A stretch of 5,223 nucleotides of DNA from Cytophagales bacterium (GTDB taxonomy: Bacteria > Bacteroidota > Bacteroidia > Cytophagales > Amoebophilaceae), in the NCBI GenBank assembly GCA_022360235.1, contig JAKSDE010000159.1, forward strand, positions 1 through 5,223, in the 5' to 3' direction. The first letter of the stretch is position 1; each line of letters opens with the position of its first letter. The translations under genes and the position numbers were made by a program. Under the pieces are notes generated by a model. That model was not told the DNA's origin and made no database searches. It saw only the letters and a program-made list of their open reading frames with translations. Below, one piece after another: positions 1-5,223 of the stretch.

Positions 1-380
1 ATCCTTCCAGCAAGGCTTTCGCTGGATTGTTTTAATAACTCTACTGAAGCTGATCCAAGAATTAAATAGCGTCCTGTTGGATTACCTGCTCTTCTAGCAC
101 GATCAATAAGCCCGCGTAGCGTCTGAAATAGTTCAGGCACGCGGTGAATTTCATCGAGTATGACTAATCGATTCTGATAGTGACTTAAGAACAATTCCGG
201 AGCGAATAATTTGTTTCGATCAGAGCTAGCTTCCAAATCCAGATAAAGGGCACCGAGATCTTTACCAAGCTCGATAGCCAAGGTAGTTTTGCCCACCTGG
301 CGTGGTCCGATCAAAGCAACAGCTGCCTGACGAGCCAAGGCTTTTTTAAGTAGTTGGTAGACGGTCCTTTCAATAAACAT
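1..380 (-). CDS. AAA_14/DUF4143-type ATP-binding protein, N-terminal part (C-terminus beyond the window)
   Basis: This open frame starts at the ATG at 378-380 and runs off the left edge, giving 126 codons with no stop. The translation begins MFIERTVYQLLKKALARQ. It carries a Walker A P-loop, GPRQVGKTT (residues 25-33, Lys31), a Walker B strand, LVILDEIH (72-79, Asp76-Glu77), and a sensor-like LILGSAS (107-113) followed by a SSESLAGR stretch. This order is typical of the AAA_14 ATPase domain that is usually joined to a C-terminal DUF4143 domain in proteins of roughly 380-400 residues, so about a third is visible. Such proteins are widespread, cytosolic and mostly of unknown role; helicase-like or toxin-antitoxin-like roles are speculation. 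It lies 97 bp downstream of the flippase in the same direction and could be cotranscribed. No Shine-Dalgarno or clear promoter is seen. The family call is confident; function and the C-terminal domain are not visible. Confidence 0.9.
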   Translation of the reverse strand, partial: MFIERTVYQLLKKALARQAAVALIGPRQVGKTTLAIELGKDLGALYLDLEASSDRNKLFAPELFLSHYQNRLVILDEIHRVPELFQTLRGLIDRARRAGNPTGRYLILGSASVELLKQSSESLAGR

Positions 381-477
381 TGCATATATAAAGTTTAGGT
401 TTAAATTTACAAGTATAAAGTGTATAAAGCAAGAGCGAGCTAACAGGGTAGAAGTAATATGTGAGTGTTACTTGACA

Positions 478-1965
478 CTATCCTTTCTTCCGCTCCACTC
501 CATATAGCAGCAAAGCAAAAAGGAGGGTAAACACGAGATGAGCCACAACAGCGAGGGGGAAGCATGCAAAGGGAATACGCCTTATTAAGTAAACTAACCC
601 AATTGTTCCTACAATATAAACTAGCCCTCTACTTACTTGATAAGGAATGCGGTAATACTTTTGTCCAAAATAATAACACAAAATACTCATGGTAAGATAG
701 CTTGCTACTGCCGCCCATACACTTCCCCAGTACCCGAGCAAAGGGATAAGCCACACATTCATACCAATCGTGACAAAGGCACCTATACTGGTAATATAGG
801 TACCATAATACGTTTTTTCGGTGATCTTAAACCATACAGAAAGATTGTAATAGACGCCTAGCAATAAGTAAGCGAGCAGTAAATAAGGAACAATTTCAAT
901 ACCCTCTCTATAGGCAGGTTTTCCGAGAAATAGATAGCCCACCAAGTCTAGGTTGACACTAACAGCAAACAAAATAAAGCAGCTAACAATAATAAACTCA
1001 TGCATTACTTGGCTAAAGAGTATAGGTGATTCTTGCGCTTTGGCTTTAGAAAAAAAGAAAGGCTCGGCGGCATAGCGAAAGGCTTGCACGCCTAAGGACA
1101 TAAAGACAGCCAATTTGTAACAGGCACCAAAGATACCTAGTACCGTTTCATTCGTTTTGCCAGGGTAGAAGCCTTCAGGAAGTAAATATTTCAAAGCAGC
1201 CCTAGAAAGCATATCATTAACTGTACCTGCTAAGCCCATCAAAATTAATGGGAAAGCGTATATTAACATAGGTCGGAGGCGTTGCCATACTAATACGAAT
1301 TTTAGCCTCATCAAAGGCTTTCTGAGTAAAAGCAAGAGTGAGGCATTGGCCACAAGGTTGGCGATAAATACATAGTCTATCTTCCAAGTAGGCGTATAAA
1401 AGCGTGCGATAAGTGGTTTCCAGCCTACCAGAAAATTTTCGTCATCAATGCTTGCACAGAAGTAAAGAAAGAAAAGGTTAAAAAAGATATTCAAGCTTAT
1501 ATTAAAGAGCTTTGCTTTGGCAAAAGCAAGGGCTCTTTTTTCAAATCTAAGTTGCGCAAAGGGGATAGCCAAGATAGCATCAATAGCTAGGATACTCACA
1601 AAGTAATACACATAACGCTCGTGATTAGCATACCCTATTAAGTTGACGATAGGGGTAGCAAAAAATGCCAGCAACAGAGAAAATAGTAGGCTTGAAGTGA
1701 TTATAGCACTGGTAGCAATGTTGAAGCTGTCTTTTTCATAATATCCTTGTTTAGTAGCAAAACGAAAGTAGGCAGTTTCCATGCCATAGGTATAGAGGGT
1801 ATTGAAAAAAGCAGCATAGGCATAGAATTCTGTGATAATACCATACTCGGAAGGTAAAAATAGCCTTGTGTAAAAGGGTACTAATAAGTAGTTAAGCGCT
1901 CTTCCTATAATACTGCTGAATCCATAAATGACAGTCTCTCCTGCAAGTTTTTCAATAGGATTCAT
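478..1965 (-). CDS. Wzx-like oligosaccharide/polysaccharide flippase (MOP superfamily)
   Basis: This complete 495-residue integral membrane protein has the length and layout of Wzx-type flippases of the MOP exporter superfamily. That family moves undecaprenyl-linked sugar units across the inner membrane for O-antigen, capsule or exopolysaccharide assembly. About 14 hydrophobic segments can be picked out, roughly at residues 12-32, 45-65, 85-110, 117-137, 152-171, 197-215, 234-255, 280-300, 322-345, 357-378, 387-408, 412-433, 446-461 and 468-490. The N-terminus (GFSSIIGRALNYLLVPFYTR, residues 15-34) is the typical start of a Polysacc_synt domain. The region around 340-440 resembles Polysacc_synt_C. 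The ATG at 1965 is chosen because it fits the family start and no in-frame ATG lies just upstream; no Shine-Dalgarno is present. It follows the crotonase by 65 bp. No glycosyltransferases are nearby, so the substrate cannot be inferred. A MurJ-like lipid II role is less likely but not excluded. Confidence 0.88.
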   Translation of the reverse strand: MNPIEKLAGETVIYGFSSIIGRALNYLLVPFYTRLFLPSEYGIITEFYAYAAFFNTLYTYGMETAYFRFATKQGYYEKDSFNIATSAIITSSLLFSLLLAFFATPIVNLIGYANHERYVYYFVSILAIDAILAIPFAQLRFEKRALAFAKAKLFNISLNIFFNLFFLYFCASIDDENFLVGWKPLIARFYTPTWKIDYVFIANLVANASLLLLLRKPLMRLKFVLVWQRLRPMLIYAFPLILMGLAGTVNDMLSRAALKYLLPEGFYPGKTNETVLGIFGACYKLAVFMSLGVQAFRYAAEPFFFSKAKAQESPILFSQVMHEFIIVSCFILFAVSVNLDLVGYLFLGKPAYREGIEIVPYLLLAYLLLGVYYNLSVWFKITEKTYYGTYITSIGAFVTIGMNVWLIPLLGYWGSVWAAVASYLTMSILCYYFGQKYYRIPYQVSRGLVYIVGTIGLVYLIRRIPFACFPLAVVAHLVFTLLFALLLYGVERKKG

Positions 1966-2030
1966 CGCATCATGATGGAGTTGGTAGAAAAGGAACGTGT
2001 TGGAGAGAAGTATAATCTAATAGTTGGCGA

Positions 2031-2816
2031 TCAACTTCCTTTAAATTGAGGCTTTCTTTTTTCTAGAAATGCTGTGCTTCCTTCTTTAAAGTCTTCTGTT
2101 TTACAACAGTTGGCAAAACTGTTAGCTTCAGTCTGATACCCATTTTCGGATGGATTACATGTGGCATTAACACAATTGATGAGCATACCCACAGCTACAG
2201 GACCATTGGCCATAATTTTTTCTAAAATATCTTTGCTTTTTGCTATCAATGCTTCTCTAGTATTTACTACATAATTAACGAGGCCTATTTGTTGGGCTTC
2301 TGCGGCTGTGAGTTTCTCGGCAGTCATCATCAGTTCGAGTGCTTTTGCTTTCCCTATAAGCTGCGTTAATCGTTGCGTACCTCCAAAGCCTGGAATAATT
2401 CCTATAGATGCCTCTGGCAAGCCAAACACTGCATTTTCAGAAGCGATTCTAAGGTGGCAGGCTAAAGCTAGCCCACATCCTTCTCCTAACGCATAGCCAT
2501 TGACGGCAGCAAGGATAGGCTTATGACAACTTTCAATCAAAGCAAAGGCTTCTTGCCCATTTTCAGAAAACTTTCTTCCATTCAATTCATTGAGCTTCGC
2601 AATTTCTCGGACATCAACACCAGCAGCAAATGCCTTCTCTCCCGCTCCTACAATGATAACGCCTTTTATTTCGCTATTATCATAAACTTCCTGAATAGCA
2701 TCTCGCAGCTCATCAATGCTTTTTGTAGTCAAAACATTCGACTTCTCAGGATTATTCAGGGTAATGGTTAAAATACCTTCTTCGCATTCTGTCTTTAACA
2801 ATTCAAACTTTTTCAT
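2031..2816 (-). CDS. Enoyl-CoA hydratase/isomerase (crotonase family) with altered active-site loop
   Basis: This 261-residue protein is the usual length for single-domain crotonases, which hydrate or isomerise enoyl-CoA thioesters in fatty-acid or short-chain acid metabolism in the cytosol. The first oxyanion-hole segment is KAFAAGVDV (residues 61-69, Ala65). The second is NGYALGEGCGLALAC (106-120). FGLPEASIGIIPGFGGTQRL (131-150) follows and keeps Glu135, the equivalent of rat mitochondrial ECH Glu164. Aligned by eye with rat ECH (GGGCE at 140-144), this protein reads GEGCG: the catalytic Glu144 position is Gly115 and the oxyanion Gly141 position is Glu112. It may therefore not be an ordinary hydratase; an isomerase, thioesterase-like or weakened enzyme is possible. 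The start at 2816 fits the family and lies just downstream of a good promoter. It heads the minus-strand gene run. Family membership is nearly certain; the reaction is not. Confidence 0.92.
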   Translation of the reverse strand: MKKFELLKTECEEGILTITLNNPEKSNVLTTKSIDELRDAIQEVYDNSEIKGVIIVGAGEKAFAAGVDVREIAKLNELNGRKFSENGQEAFALIESCHKPILAAVNGYALGEGCGLALACHLRIASENAVFGLPEASIGIIPGFGGTQRLTQLIGKAKALELMMTAEKLTAAEAQQIGLVNYVVNTREALIAKSKDILEKIMANGPVAVGMLINCVNATCNPSENGYQTEANSFANCCKTEDFKEGSTAFLEKRKPQFKGS

Positions 2817-2838
2817 AAGTAAATAGAGAATTTTTCCT

Positions 2839-2871
2839 CAAATATAAATAGGTATTATTATATCATCCAAC
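2839..2871 (-). promoter_or_regulatory. Bacteroidota-type promoter for the crotonase gene
   Basis: On the minus strand, a perfect TAnnTTTG -7 box (TATATTTG, 2839-2846) is preceded, after 21 bp, by GTTG (2868-2871), a three-of-four match to the -33 TTTG box. Transcription would start near 2832, giving a leader of about 16 nt before the ATG at 2816. The consensus is the known promoter of the Bacteroidota primary sigma factor. The -7 box is strong and the -33 box is weaker. It could also drive the flippase and ATPase genes by read-through. Confidence 0.5.
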
Positions 2872-3191
2872 ACTTTGCTAGCCCAAATACATCAAAGCAC
2901 TATCAAGGTGATGCTTATAGCTTCGTAAGGAGCTGCTAAATTAATTAATAACTAAATTAACTAAATAACAATATGAGTCAATGTTCTAAATTATTGCTAA
3001 AAACTACTCAAAATTTAAAAATTATTTCTATAATTGGCGGTTCATTAACAAAGATTACTTCACAGCATGACGCTTGGAGGGATTAAATGAAGCATTTCTC
3101 AGTAATTTTTACAAATAAGCTAATGAAGCCTATAGAGATAAAAGCTTGTGGGGAGATTCTCTTAGTTACCTTTTGGGGGGTATTACCTTTG
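2872..3191. other. Divergent intergenic stretch with two doubtful mini-ORFs
   Basis: This AT-rich stretch between the divergent crotonase and kelch genes holds no recognisable gene. On the plus strand, a 37-codon frame (2973-3086, starting MSQCSKLLLK) ends in TAA, directly followed by the ATG of a 36-codon frame (3087-3197, starting MKHFSVIFTN). A GGAGGG (3076-3081) sits 5 nt before that second ATG, a good Shine-Dalgarno where the main genes have none. The second peptide ends in a hydrophobic segment and its last codons run into the dispersed repeat. Neither peptide resembles a family I know, and both could be chance or relics. Confidence 0.2.
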
Positions 3192-3438
3192 CTTTAAGGC
3201 CTTTCTGCCTTCTAGCTACTTCGTTGGAGAGATTGAAGATACCGTTGACCTCGCTATTATAATCCTTCCTCAGGCCTAGGATCACATAACATGCCTCGCT
3301 AGTAACATGCGCTCTTTTATTTTGCTATCGCATCGATGTATAAAAGGGGGTAGCATGCTCAAGTAAGCCTTATTAAAAAGTGACGCCTAAAGTGGGTTAG
3401 CTATACAAAATTTACCCCTTCTTTTTGAAAGTTATAAT
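3192..3438 (+). repeat. Dispersed direct repeat, copy 1 (upstream of the kelch gene)
   Basis: This 247 bp block recurs in the same orientation at 4976-5223. By hand alignment I count 15 substitutions and one single-base insertion, about 94% identity. The first 72 bp (3192-3263) hold 13 of the substitutions. The remaining 175 bp differ by only two substitutions and the indel, with 87 bp (3264-3350) fully identical. Within the conserved part are two TAACATGC octamers spaced 16 bp apart start to start (3287-3294, 3303-3310), the palindrome CATCGATG, and in this copy the palindrome AGCATGCT (3352-3359). The copy ends 5 bp before the -33 box of the kelch promoter. I see no transposase or convincing terminal inverted repeats. 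It could be a shared upstream regulatory module or a non-autonomous mobile element. Confidence 0.9.
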
Positions 3439-3443
3439 AAAAA

Positions 3444-3475
3444 TTTGCTTTTGTAAAATAAATAATTTAACTTTG
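3444..3475 (+). promoter_or_regulatory. Bacteroidota-type promoter for the kelch lipoprotein gene
   Basis: A perfect -33 TTTG (3444-3447) and a perfect TAnnTTTG -7 box (TAACTTTG, 3468-3475) are separated by 20 bp, the expected spacing for the Bacteroidota primary sigma factor. Transcription would start near 3482, giving an AT-rich leader of about 33 nt to the ATG at 3515 with no Shine-Dalgarno, as is common in the phylum. The end of dispersed repeat copy 1 lies immediately upstream. Confidence 0.7.
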
Positions 3476-3514
3476 ATATGTTATATATACTATTAAAGAT
3501 TAACTACTAAAACT

Positions 3515-4462
3515 ATGAAAACTAAGTACATCATTCCATTTTTATTGATTATAGGTATAGCATGCAGTAAACTTAATAGTGAAGGAGAGGGCTCTAGCAA
3601 TAAAAAAGTCTACGTGGGGTTGGGGGGAGCTACAAAAGACTTTTATCGTTATGATCCATCAAATGATGTTTGGACAAAATTAGCGGATTTTCCAGGAAAA
3701 GGAGAGAGTGGTGGTGTAGCCTTCGCTGTTGGTGAAAAAGGCTACGTGTTGAGGGGGAATACAGCAGACTTTTATCGTTATGATCCAGTAAGTAGTTGGG
3801 AAAAAGTAGCGGATTTTATAGGAGGAGGAAGGTTTAGTGCAGTAGCCTTCGTTGTTGGTGAACCAGGTAAACAAAAAGCCTACGTGGGGTTGGGGGGGAT
3901 GGGTACGGGTGGTTACACAAAAGATTTTTATCGTTATGATCCAGTAAGTGGTTGGGAAAAAGTAGCGGATTTTGTAGGAGAAGGAAGGCTTGGTGCAGTA
4001 GCCTTTGTTGTTGGTGAACCAGGTGAACAAAAAGCCTACGTGGGGTTGGGGATAGACGGTATGCTTAATTCCAAAAAAGACTTTTATCGTTATAATCCAA
4101 GTGGTTGGGAAAAAGTAGCGGATTTTATAGGAGAAGGAAGACTTGGTGCAGTAGCCTTCGTTGTTGGTGAACCAGGTGAACAAAAAGCCTACGTGGGGTT
4201 GGGGCGGGGCAGTTCTACTGATAAGTACTTCAAAGATTTTTATCGTTATGATCCAAGTGGTTGGAAAAAAGTAGTGGATTTTCCAGGAGAAGTAGAGGGT
4301 AATACTGTAACCTTCGTTGCTGATGGAAAAGCCTACGTGTTGGGGAAGGGACGGGAAGACTTTTATCGTTATGATCCAGTAAGTGGTTGGAAAAAATTAA
4401 AGGATCTTCCAGAAAATGTAAAAATAGGGCCTGGTGCTGTAGCCTTCTCACTACTCCCTTGA
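3515..4462 (+). CDS. Secreted kelch-repeat lipoprotein, six-bladed beta-propeller
   Basis: This 315-residue protein opens with a lipoprotein-like signal, MKTKYIIPFLLIIGIAC, with lipidated Cys17 likely. The lipobox is imperfect, with Gly at -3. A short Ser/Gly/Glu linker (18-30) follows, then six kelch-like units: 31-74, 75-120, 121-172, 173-223, 224-271 and 272-315. Each has the plan K-x-YV-x-G, a variable loop, DFYRYDP (NP in one), W-x-K-x-x-D, and a strand such as GAVAFVVGE. The last unit ends with GAVAFSLLP, which would complete the first blade and close a six-bladed propeller. Kelch propellers are protein- or sugar-binding scaffolds; this one would sit on a membrane, possibly the cell surface. 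No enzymatic domain is present. It has its own promoter, is divergent from the crotonase, and lies between two direct repeats. A role in host or surface interaction is a guess. Structural class is confident; partner is unknown. Confidence 0.9.
   Translation: MKTKYIIPFLLIIGIACSKLNSEGEGSSNKKVYVGLGGATKDFYRYDPSNDVWTKLADFPGKGESGGVAFAVGEKGYVLRGNTADFYRYDPVSSWEKVADFIGGGRFSAVAFVVGEPGKQKAYVGLGGMGTGGYTKDFYRYDPVSGWEKVADFVGEGRLGAVAFVVGEPGEQKAYVGLGIDGMLNSKKDFYRYNPSGWEKVADFIGEGRLGAVAFVVGEPGEQKAYVGLGRGSSTDKYFKDFYRYDPSGWKKVVDFPGEVEGNTVTFVADGKAYVLGKGREDFYRYDPVSGWKKLKDLPENVKIGPGAVAFSLLP
3605..4459 (+). repeat. Six tandem intragenic kelch repeat units
   Basis: The units are 3605-3736, 3737-3874, 3875-4030, 4031-4183, 4184-4327 and 4328-4459, that is 132-156 bp each, all multiples of three. 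Length differences fall mainly in the loop between the YVGLG strand and DFYRYDP. Units 3 and 4 share a 106 bp block (3946-4051 and 4099-4204) that I align with only three mismatches, far closer than unit 1 is to unit 6. This indicates recent duplication or gene conversion in the central blades. Confidence 0.9.
3886..3909 (+). other. G-quadruplex-like motif with a G7 run inside the kelch gene
   Basis: Four G tracts of 4, 7, 3 and 3 bases, separated by loops of 2, 2 and 3 bases, meet the standard G3+N1-7 quadruplex pattern on the coding strand. They encode the YVGLGG strand and loop of unit 3. The G7 run (3892-3898) is also a candidate slippage site. Related GGGGTTGGGG tracts occur in units 1, 4 and 5 but lack a fourth tract. 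Whether it folds in the cell is unknown. Confidence 0.45.
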
Positions 4463-4975
4463 GTGAACAGGCTAGGTGAATACAGCGAGAGAAAGGAGAA
4501 GTAGCTCATAGACTTTTGTGTGTTTTCGCCTTTTCCTGGGTAGCTAACGCGTGGAGCGTAGGCATATACTTTCATACCCTCTCTTAGAGAGCTTCGGAAA
4601 AGAGAGATGTTGAAGAGGAAAGAAAAATTTTAGTAATTCACCCCACTCTTCTGGCGCTTGAGAGACTTATAAACGTACATTTTAGCGTACAAACAGAAGA
4701 GTTTTTCAAAAAATCGTAGGAAAGTAAGGATAGGGACGCATGAAGCCCACTTCTATTATCTTTGCTTCCCTGCTTTTGAACTACTTGGGCTAAGCAGAGA
4801 GGAGAAGATGCGCGTTGGTACTGTTCTGAAAGATTGTGATGGGGCGAGCTACCTTCGGGCACTGGCCTACGCGACCTCATGCGTGTTGAGAAAGCGGCAT
4901 TCCTATTCTATACAGTTGCCATTCACCAAAAGAAGGAGTCCGTAGCTATCCCTCCTGTATGCTAACCGCGCTACC
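4463..4975. other. Gene-poor stretch downstream of the kelch gene
   Basis: I see no convincing gene, tRNA or rRNA here. The composition looks less AT-rich than the region upstream of the kelch gene. Small features are a CTCTCT-T-AGAGAG inverted repeat (4579-4591), a pair of CGTAC motifs near 4674-4690, and a 17-codon plus-strand frame (4740-4793, MKPTSIIFASLLLNYLG) that resembles the start of a signal peptide but stops at once. Longer minus-strand frames in this stretch have Ser/Arg-rich, low-quality translations. Relic DNA from a decayed gene or element is the likeliest reading. No clear terminator follows the kelch gene. Confidence 0.4.
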
Positions 4976-5223
4976 CTTTAAGGACTTCCTGCTTCCTAGC
5001 TGCTTCGCTGGAGAGATTGAAGATACTGCGCGCCTTGCTATTATAACCCTTCCTCAGGCCTAGGATCACATAACATGCCTCGCTAGTAACATGCGCTCTT
5101 TTATTTTGCTATCGCATCGATGTATAAAAGGGGGCAGCATTGCTCAAGTAAGCCTTATTAAAAAGTGACGCCTAAAGTGGGTTAGCTATACAAAATTTAC
5201 CCCTCCTTTTTGAAAGTTATAAT
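4976..5223 (+). repeat. Dispersed direct repeat, copy 2 (reaches the window end)
   Basis: This block matches copy 1 at 3192-3438 in the same orientation, shifted by 1784 bp (1785 after a one-base insertion). That insertion breaks the AGCATGCT palindrome of copy 1 into AGCATTGCT. Both TAACATGC octamers and CATCGATG are kept. The match is still running at the last base, so the true right end lies beyond the window. By analogy with copy 1, a promoter and a further gene could follow directly. Confidence 0.9.

Noticed and set aside
410..417. TATACTTG on the minus strand as a promoter -7 box for the ATPase gene.
   Set aside because: It is one mismatch from TAnnTTTG, but no TTTG-like -33 box lies at the right distance.
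3087..3330. A minus-strand open frame of about 50 codons running through the left part of the repeat in both copies (containing IFNLS in each).
   Set aside because: Of 11 codons that differ between copies in the left part, about 10 change the amino acid. There is no ATG start, and a TAG lies just upstream in frame. This is not the pattern of a conserved protein.
3680..4183. A 167-codon minus-strand frame antisense to the kelch gene.
   Set aside because: It is a shadow of the repeated kelch units; its translation simply repeats with them and has no independent support.
4369..4880. Two minus-strand frames (4369-4575 and 4638-4880) downstream of and overlapping the kelch gene.
   Set aside because: Translations are low-quality and Ser/Arg-rich, no family is recognisable, no promoter is seen, and the first partly overlaps the kelch gene antisense.
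3192..5223. The repeat-gene-repeat layout as an insertion sequence or composite transposon.
   Set aside because: No transposase, no clear terminal inverted repeats and no target-site duplication can be seen; the kelch gene has its own promoter.

Overview
The window looks like a Bacteroidota chromosome. Two upstream regions carry good matches to the phylum's promoter (TTTG, about 20 bp, TAnnTTTG). Three of the four genes lack a clear Shine-Dalgarno sequence, the DNA is fairly AT-rich, and the proteins read like Cytophagales-type homologues. A kelch-repeat lipoprotein, a long dispersed repeat and long gene-poor stretches would suit a host-associated member such as the Amoebophilus/Cardinium group. 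That is an inference from general character, not an identification.

Positions 1-2816 hold three genes on the minus strand, read right to left: a crotonase-family enoyl-CoA hydratase/isomerase (2031-2816), a Wzx-like polysaccharide flippase (478-1965), and the N-terminal third or so of an AAA_14/DUF4143-type ATPase (1-380, cut by the window edge). A promoter lies just before the crotonase. The gaps of 65 and 97 bp would allow cotranscription, but the three functions are unrelated. The crotonase carries unusual residues at two key active-site positions.

Positions 2817-3514 form a divergent intergenic region. It contains two doubtful back-to-back mini-ORFs, then the first copy of a ~247 bp dispersed repeat (3192-3438), then a near-perfect promoter (3444-3475).

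Positions 3515-4462, on the plus strand, encode a secreted kelch-repeat lipoprotein with six blades, probably one closed six-bladed beta-propeller. Some repeats are almost identical at the DNA level, which points to recent internal duplication or gene conversion. One repeat carries a G7 run inside a G-quadruplex-like motif.

Positions 4463-4975 show no convincing gene. From 4976 to the window end lies a second, direct copy of the dispersed repeat, about 94% identical overall and about 99% over its last 175 bp. The kelch gene therefore sits between two direct repeats. The copy in front of it ends just before its promoter, so the second copy may precede another gene beyond the window. I see no complete new defence or mobile system. 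The repeat-kelch-repeat arrangement and the altered crotonase are the parts most worth following up.
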